Shown in pieces: positions 56,652-64,000 of a stretch of DNA of 64,000 nt. Position 1 is the stretch's first letter, and each line of letters starts with the position of its first letter. The position numbers and the translations under genes are program-made. This DNA comes from Saururus chinensis. Its lineage: Eukaryota; Streptophyta; Magnoliopsida; Piperales; Saururaceae. The stretch is taken from contig CP141148.1 of the NCBI GenBank assembly GCA_035235625.1, forward strand, positions 16,617,057-16,681,056, read 5' to 3'. The notes beneath the pieces were generated by a model. It was not told where the DNA came from, made no database searches, and saw nothing but the letters and a program-made list of their open reading frames with translations.

Positions 56652-57246
56652 TGATGTGCAGCACAGAGAAAGAAGATGTGTGCCAAAGCAAAAATGAACT
56701 CTGAACGGAACTCGCTGAGAGGAAAAATCACAAGGATTACGACGACTTCCTTAAGCTTGAGGTATCCAAGCTTGAGGGCATCTGAAACTATCTCTGAAGA
56801 GAGAAAGCCAGGGAAGATAGGTTCTGAGAGTTGCTGATACTCCAGACACAAATTAAAGATGAACAAACCAAAACCCCCAATTTCATAACATAGAAGCCAT
56901 ATATATAGGCATAAATTCGTACAAGTATTTGAGATAGCATTAAATAAAGTGAAAACTAGTCCCAAAAAGCATTAAAAGTCCTAAAACAAGTCCCTAAGTG
57001 GACTACATATAAAAAGGCATCTTGGTTGCAACAGCTTGCTTTTAATTAATGAAGACTTGGGACTCCAAAGGTTGCAGGTCAAGAAAAGAATCTCTGTAGT
57101 TGGGCTCAATTAATCCTTGGCTTTTAGTCTTCTCGTGGATTCTTGGGCTTCTTCTTAAATAAGGATGATGGGCCTTTAGCTGGGCTTTCAATGGCTTTGC
57201 TACATCTAGCTTGTCTAGGTACTTGTCAGTAACATGATCCACATCA
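56652..57246 (-). repeat. E3 5' LTR
   Basis: 595-bp partner of 46,262-46,855, with about 15 substitutions and a one-base length difference. It is followed on the plus strand by the target duplication aggaa and the inverted satellite. Confidence 0.95.
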
Positions 57247-60200
57247 AGGAAGAAAAGTCAAATTTGTGGAATCGCATTGTTAATTTGATTCTTTATTATA
57301 AACGGAAAAATGAATGGGAGATCTCTTTAAACAATAAATGATATAATATTTTGTGTATATTCTTAACTTGCTTCAGTTTTAATCAATTAAAAAGATATAA
57401 CTTGACTATAAATGGTCCAATTAGTTCATCATTTAGTACGTTTGATTCATTCTTTTGAATTTAGCAAATGAGTACATAGTTATTTAAAATAATTATATAT
57501 ACATTTGTGACAAGATTTAGTGCTTTATTCTAAATCTAGTTAAGCGAATAAAATGATATAAGTGAAGGAAGAACGATCGAATTGTGGAATTACTTTGTCA
57601 ATTTTATTCATTATTACAAACATAACAAATAAAAGCGAGGTCTCTTTAAATATTTTAAAATGATAAAATGATTTGTGTATACTTACTTCGGTTTTAATCG
57701 ATTAAATAGATATAACTTGACTAAAAGTGGTCTGATTGGTTCGTTATTTAGTACATTTAATTAATTTTTTTAGCTTAGCAAATGAGTACGTATTCATTTA
57801 AAATAATTAAATATACATTCATGACGAGCTTTGGGGCTTTTTTCTAAATCAAGTTAAGCAAATGAAATTATTTAATTTAAGGAAGAACGGTCAAATTGTA
57901 GAATCACTTTGTCAATATGATTCGTTATTTCAAATGTAATAAATGAATAGGAGGCCTCTTTAAACTTTATACGATATAGCAAATTTTGCACATCCCTAAC
58001 TTACTTCGGTTTTAATCAATTAGAAAGATATAACTTGTCCAAATATAATCCGATTAGTTCATTGTTTAGTATGTTTGATTTAATATTTTAAACTTAGCAA
58101 ATGAGTATGTTATTATTTAAAATTATCAAATATACATTAGTAACGAGCTTGGTGTTTGTTCTAAATTAAGTTAAGTTAATGAAATCATATAAGTTAAGGC
58201 AAAACGACCAAATTGTGAATTCACATTGTTAATTTGATTTGCTATTATGAACGTAATGAATTAACAAGTGATATCTTTAAACTATAATGATATAACAATT
58301 TGTTCACATTCTTAACTTACTTTGGTTTTAATCGATTAAAAAGATATAACTTGACCAAAAATGGGTCGATTAGTTCATTGTTTAGTATATTTTATTCATT
58401 CCTTCGAACTTATCAAATGAGTACATAGTTATTTTAAACAATTAAATATACATTTGTGACAAAATTTGGTGCTTTGTTTAAAAATCAAGTTATACGAATA
58501 AAATTATATAAATTAAGAAAGAACAGTCAAATTATAGAATCACTTCTTAATTTTATTCATTATTATAAACGTAACAAATGAATTAAAAGTCTCTTTAAAC
58601 TATAAACGATATAACGATTTGCGTACATCATTAACTTACTTCGGTTTTAATCAATAAAAAGGATATAACCTAACCACAAATGGTCCGATTGGTTCATTAT
58701 TTAGTACGTTTGATTCATTATTTAAAATTTAGCAAATGAGTACGTAATTATTTAAAATAATTAAATATACATTCGTGACGAGCTTTAGTAATTTTTTCTA
58801 AATCAAGATAAGTTTATAAAATAATATAAATTAAGAAAAAACGGCCAAATTATGAAATTGCTTTGTCAATTTGATTTGTTATTAAGAATATAAAAATGAA
58901 TAAGATGTCTCTTTAAACTTTAAATAGTAAAATTGTGGAATCACTTTGTTATTTTGATTCATTATTATGAACGTAACGAATTAATGTGCAGTCTCGTTAA
59001 ACTTTAATTAATACAACAATGATTTGTGTATATATTCTTAACTTACTTTAGTTTTAATCCATTAAAATGATATAACTTAACCAAAAATGGTTCTATTAGT
59101 TTGTCATTTAGTATGTTTAATTCATACATTTGAAAGTAGCAAATGAGTATAAATTTATTTAAAATAATTAAATATACATTCTTGACAATATAACCATTTG
59201 TACACATTCTTAACTTACTTCTGTTTTAATTAATAAAAAGCATAGAACTTAACCGAAAGTGATCCAATTGGTTTGTCGTTTAGTACGTTTGATTAATTAT
59301 TTTGAACTTAAGAAATGACTACGTAGATATTTAAAATAATAGTTATTTAAAATTATATAAATTAAGAAAGAACGGTCAAATTTGTGGAATCTCTTTATTA
59401 ATTTGATTCATTATTATAAATGGAATATTAAATGGGAGATCTCTTTAAACAATAAACAATATAATGTTTTCTATACATTCTAAACTTACTTCGGTTTTAA
59501 TCAATTAAAAAGATATAACTTGACCATAAATGGTCTGATTAGTTTGTTGTTTAGTACATTTGATTCATTCATTTGAAACAAATGAGAGTACATAGTTATT
59601 TAAAATTATTAAATATACATTTATAATAAGATTTAGTGCTTTATTCTAAATCTAAATGATATAAGTTAAGGAAGAACGGTTGAATTGTGAAATCACTTTG
59701 TCAATTTTATTCGTTATTACGAACATAACAAATAAAATGGAGGTCTCCTTAAATGTTTTAAAATGATAAAATGATTTGTGTATAAAACTTACATTGGTTT
59801 TAATCTATTAAATATATATAACTTGACCAAAAGTGGTCTGCTTTGTTCATTAGCTGAGTACATTTAATTAATTCTTTTGAACTTAGCTGAGTACATATTT
59901 ATTTAAAATAATTAAATATACATTCATGATGAGCTTTGAGGCTTTTTTCTAAATCAAGTTAAGAGAATAAAATCATATAAGTTAAGGAAGAACAGTCAAA
60001 TTGTGGAATCATTTTGTTAATATGATTCGTTATTTCGAATGTAACAAACAAATGGGAGGCCTCTTTAAACTTTATACGATATAGCAAATTTTACACATCC
60101 TTAACTTTTTTGGTTTTAATTGATTAAAAAGATATAACTTGACCAAATGTAATCCGATTGGTTTATTTTTTAGTACGCTTGATTCAATATTTTGAACTTA

Positions 60201-63200
60201 GCAAATGAGTATGTTATCATTTAAAATTATTAAATATACATTCATGACGAGCTTTGGTGCTTTGTTTTAAATAAAGTTAAGTAAATAAAATCATATAAGT
60301 TAAGGTAAAATGGCCAAATTGTAGAATCACGTTGTTAATTTGATTTGCTATTGTGAATGTAATGAATTAACCATTGGTCTCTTTAAACTATATATTATAT
60401 AACAATTTGTGCACATTCTTAACTTACTTTAGTTTTAATTGATTAAAACGATATAACTTGACAAAAAATGAGTCGATTGGTTTGTCATTTAGTACGTTTG
60501 ATTTATTCCTTCGAACTTTTTAATTTGTGACGAGATTTGGTACTTTGTTCAAAATCAAGTTAAGCAAATAAAATCATATAAATTAAGAAAGAACAGTCAA
60601 GTTATAGAATCACTTTTTAATTTGATTTGTTATTATAAACGTAACAAATGAATTAGAAGTCTATTTGAACTATAAACAATATAATGATTTGCGTACATTA
60701 TTAACTTACTTCGGTTTTAATAAATAAAAAGGATATAACTTAACCACAAATGGTCCGATTGGTTCCTTGTTTAGTACGCTTGATTTATTCTTTCGAATTT
60801 AGTAAATGAGTACATCATTATTTAAAACAATTAAATATACATTTATGATGAGCTTTGGTACTTTATTCTAAATACAGATAAGCGAATGAAATAATATAAA
60901 TTAAAGAAAAAGAGTCAAATTATGGAATCACTTTGCCAATTTGATTCGTTATTACGAATGTAACAAATAAATGGGAGGTCTCTTTAAACTTTAAATTATA
61001 TAATGATTTATGTATATTCTTAAATTACTTCTGTTTAAATTGATTAAATGGATATATAACTTAACCAAAAAGTTATCCAATTAGTTCATCGTTTAGTATG
61101 TTAATTAATTTTTTTGAACTTAGCGAATGAGTACACATTCAATTAATATAACTAAATATACATTTTTGATGAGCTTTGGGGCTTTGTTCTAAATCTTGTA
61201 AAGCGAATGAAATTATGTAAGTTAAAGAAGAACAGAAAATTCTGGAATCACTTTGTCAATTTAATTTATTTTTATAAACATAACAAATAAATGCGAGGTC
61301 TCTTCAACTTTAAAAGATATAACAATTTTTGCACATTCGTAACTTACTTCAGTTTTAATTAATTAAAAAGATATAACTTAACAAAAATAGTCTGATTGGT
61401 TTGTCATTAAGTATGTTTGATTTATTATTTTAAACTTAGCAAATGAGTATGTTTTCATTAAAAATAATTCAATATACATTCGTGATGAGCTTTAGTGCTT
61501 TGTTTTAAATCTTGTTAAGGGAATGAACTATATAAGTTAATGAAAAATAGTCAAATTGTGGAATTGCTTTGTTAATTTGATTTGTTATTACGAACATAAC
61601 AAAAGAATATGAAGTCTCTTTAAGCGTTAAATAATATAACAATTTGTGCACATTCTTAACTTACTTCAGTTTTAATCAATGAAAATATAACTTGACCAAA
61701 AGTAGTCCAATTAGTTCGTCATTTAGTACATTTAATTCATTATTTAGAATTTAACAAATGAGTACGTTGTTATTTAAAATAATTAAATATACATTCGTGA
61801 TGAGCTTTATTACTTTGTTCTAAATCTAATTAAGAGAATGAAATCATATAAATTAAGAAAGAATGGTTAAATTGTAAACTCGCTTTGTTAATTTGATTTA
61901 TTATTATAAATGTAACAAATGAATGGGAGGTCTCTTTAAAATATAAACGATATGATATTTTTTGGACATTCTTAACTTATTTTGGTTTTCATTAATTAAA
62001 AAGATATAAATTGACCAAAAATGGTCTGATTGGTTCGTCATTTAGTATGCTTAATTCATTCTTTCGAATTTACTAAATTAGTATGTAGTTATTTAAAATA
62101 ATTAAATATATATTCGTTATGAACTTTAGTGCTTTATTCTAAATCTAGTTAAGTGGATAAAATCATATATGTAAAGGAAAAACGGTCTAAAAGGGCTCTA
62201 ATTAGTTCGTCATTCTGTATATTTTATTCATTCTTTTGAACAATTAAATATAAATTCGGGATGAGCTTTAAAATAAGTATTGATTTAAAATAATGAAATA
62301 TACATTCATGACAAGGTTTGGTACTTTGTTCTTAATCTAGTTAATTGAATGAAAACATATAAGATAAGGAAGAATAGTCAAATTATGGAATCACTTTAAT
62401 AATTTGATTCATTATTACGAACATAACAAATGAATTGGAGGACTCTTTAAACTTTAAAGGATATAATGATTTTTGTACATTCATACTTTACTTTGGTTTT
62501 TATCGATCAAAAGGATATAACTTGACTAAAAGGGGTCCAATTGGTTAGACTTTAGTACGTTTGATTAATTCTTTTGAACTTAGCAAATGAGTACGTATTA
62601 ATTTAAAATAATTAAATATAGATTCGTGACAAGCTTTGGTGTTATGTTCTAAATTTTGATTGGTCAAATTTTAGAATCTTTGTCCATTTGATTCGTTCAT
62701 ATGAACGTAACAAATGTAGCAATTTGTGTCATTCTTAACTTACTTCGGTTTTAATCGATCAAAAACATATAACTTAACTAAAAGGGCTCCAATTGGTTCA
62801 TTGTTTAGTATATTTTTATTCAATCTTTTGAACTTAAAAAATGAGTAGGTATTTCATTTAAAATAATTAAATATACATTCGTGACGATCTTTAGTTCCTT
62901 TTTCTAAATCTAGCTAAGCAAATGAAATGATATAAGTTAAGGAAGAACGGTCATATTGTGGAATCTCTTCTTTGTCCATTTGATTTGTTATTAAAAATGT
63001 GACAAATGCATATATGGTCTCTTTAAACGATATAATGATTTGTACACATTCTTAACTTCTTTCAGTTTTAATCGATTAAAAGGATATAACTTGACCAAAA
63101 GTGGTCTAATTGGTTCATCGTTTAGTACGTTTGATTCAATCTTATAAATTTAGCGAATAAATGAGTATTTATTTAAAATATTTAAATATACAATCGTGAT

Positions 63201-64000
63201 GAGCTTTGGTACTTTGTTCTAAATGTAGTTAAGCGAATGAAATCATATGAGTGAAGGAAGAACGGTCAAATTATAGAATTATTTTGTTAATATAATTCAT
63301 TATTATGAACGTATCAAATAAATTAGAGGTCTCTTCAAAGGATATAATGATTTATGTGCATTCTTATTTTACTTAAGTTGTATTTGATGAAAAGGATATA
63401 ACTTGACTAAAAGGGGTCCAATTGGTATGACGTTTAGTACGTTTGATTTATTTTTACGAACTTCACAAATGAATACGTATTTATTTAAAACAATTATATA
63501 TACATTCGTGACAAGCTTTGGTACTTTGTTCTAAATCTAGTTAAATGAATGAAATCATATAAGTTAAAGTAAAACCGTCAAATTGTGGAATCACTATGTA
63601 AATTTGATTAATTATTACAACGTAACAAATAATAGGAGGTCTTTTTTTAAACTCTAAACGCTATAACAATTTGTACACATTCTTATTTTACTTCGGTTTT
63701 AATCGATTAAAAGGATATAACTTGAACAAAAGGGGTGTGTTTGGTTTGTCGTTTAGTACATTTTATTTATTGTTTTGAACTTAGCATATGAGTATGTATT
63801 CAATTAAAACAATTAAATATAGATTCAGTGCTTTGTTCTAAATCTTGTTAAACAAATGTAATCATATAACTTAAGGAAAAATGGTCAAATTGTAAAATTT
63901 CTTTGCCCATTTGATTCATTCTTATGAATATAACAAATGTATGGGATATCTCTTTAAACTTTAAATGATATAACGATTTGTACACATTCTTAACTTACTT
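57247..64000 (-). repeat. Satellite A, inverted arm, distal part
   Basis: About 21 monomers in minus orientation, continuing in phase from 46,261 after E3. The diagnostic words are reverse complements of the A set, for example 'ctaaatctagttaagcgaat', 'ggtcaaattgtggaatcac', 'ttcggttttaatcgattaaa' and 'aaataattaaatatacattc'. It shows a higher-order period of about 2.1 kb between the copies at 57,838 and 59,948. The array runs off the right edge of the window. No gene or other insertion is seen. Confidence 0.94.

Larger units (their letters stand above)
46262..57246 (-). mobile_element. Element E3: CRM/Galadriel-like chromovirus (Ty3/gypsy), broken, host of E2
   Basis: Minus-strand element of about 5.42 kb of its own sequence (10,985 bp including nested E2). 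It has 594-595-bp LTRs and a 5-bp target duplication aggaa (46,257-46,261 and 57,247-57,251). Transcriptional order is: 5' LTR 56,652-57,246, primer site, gag with knuckle, protease, then E2 inserted, reverse transcriptase, RNase H, integrase, and 3' LTR 46,262-46,855. The integrase tail (DVFNVKHL, then NSRMSFLPPGENDVD) and the reading of the coding region into the 3' LTR resemble CRM or Galadriel chromoviruses; which of the two is uncertain. LTRs differ at about 15 of 594 positions (about 2.5%, roughly 1 million years at an assumed 1.3e-8). Broken, with about half a dozen interruptions besides the E2 insertion. Confidence 0.9.

Overview
The window is nuclear DNA of a flowering plant, most likely a heterochromatic, possibly pericentromeric or centromeric, block. 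About 37 kb of the 64 kb is one AT-rich tandem satellite with a monomer of roughly 315-325 bp. The rest is Ty3/gypsy LTR-retrotransposon material inserted into the satellite, plus one piece of plastid DNA. I see no functional host protein gene, no RNA gene, no CRISPR array and no bacterial feature. The plant assignment rests on the plastid rpoB-rpoC1 piece, on chromovirus-type gypsy elements with initiator-Met tRNA primer sites, and on the satellite organisation.

Layout: 1-9,094 satellite (subfamily A, plus orientation, with an (AT)57 tract). 9,095-18,975 a giant solo-LTR-like element (called X1 here, minus strand, 5-bp target duplication cgtta). X1 contains a nested Reina-type chromovirus (E1, 9,295-14,527, duplication acaag) and a 1.47-kb plastid insert carrying the 3' part of rpoB and the start of rpoC1 (17,395-18,868). 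18,976-22,036 satellite, interrupted by a truncated LTR fragment (Z, 19,592-20,792). 22,037-25,081 a second 3-kb solo-LTR-like element (Y). 25,082-35,789 satellite A. 35,790-about 38,035 a rearranged second copy of X (X2). From about 38,036 to 45,452 the satellite is a distinct subfamily B, arranged as a higher-order repeat of about 3.45 kb. Near 45,453 the array flips orientation, and from there to 64,000 it is minus-oriented A-type satellite. This right arm is interrupted by a CRM/Galadriel-like chromovirus (E3, 46,262-57,246, duplication aggaa), which itself carries a second Reina-type element (E2, 49,574-55,129, duplication cggat).

The nesting gives a relative history. The satellite came first. 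The solo LTRs X and Y followed, and X1 and X2 have diverged clearly. E1 then went into X1 (LTRs differ by about 4-5% by eye). E3 went into the inverted arm (about 2.5%), and E2 into E3 (about 2%). E2, E3 and the plastid insert are the youngest layers. No protein-coding system works here; the interest lies in the satellite architecture (two subfamilies, three or four local higher-order periods, a strand switch, a conserved 16-bp palindrome), in the rearranged X2 at a subfamily boundary, and in a plastid insert whose empty site is preserved in X2. All coordinates of diverged boundaries are approximate, and all divergences are counts by eye.
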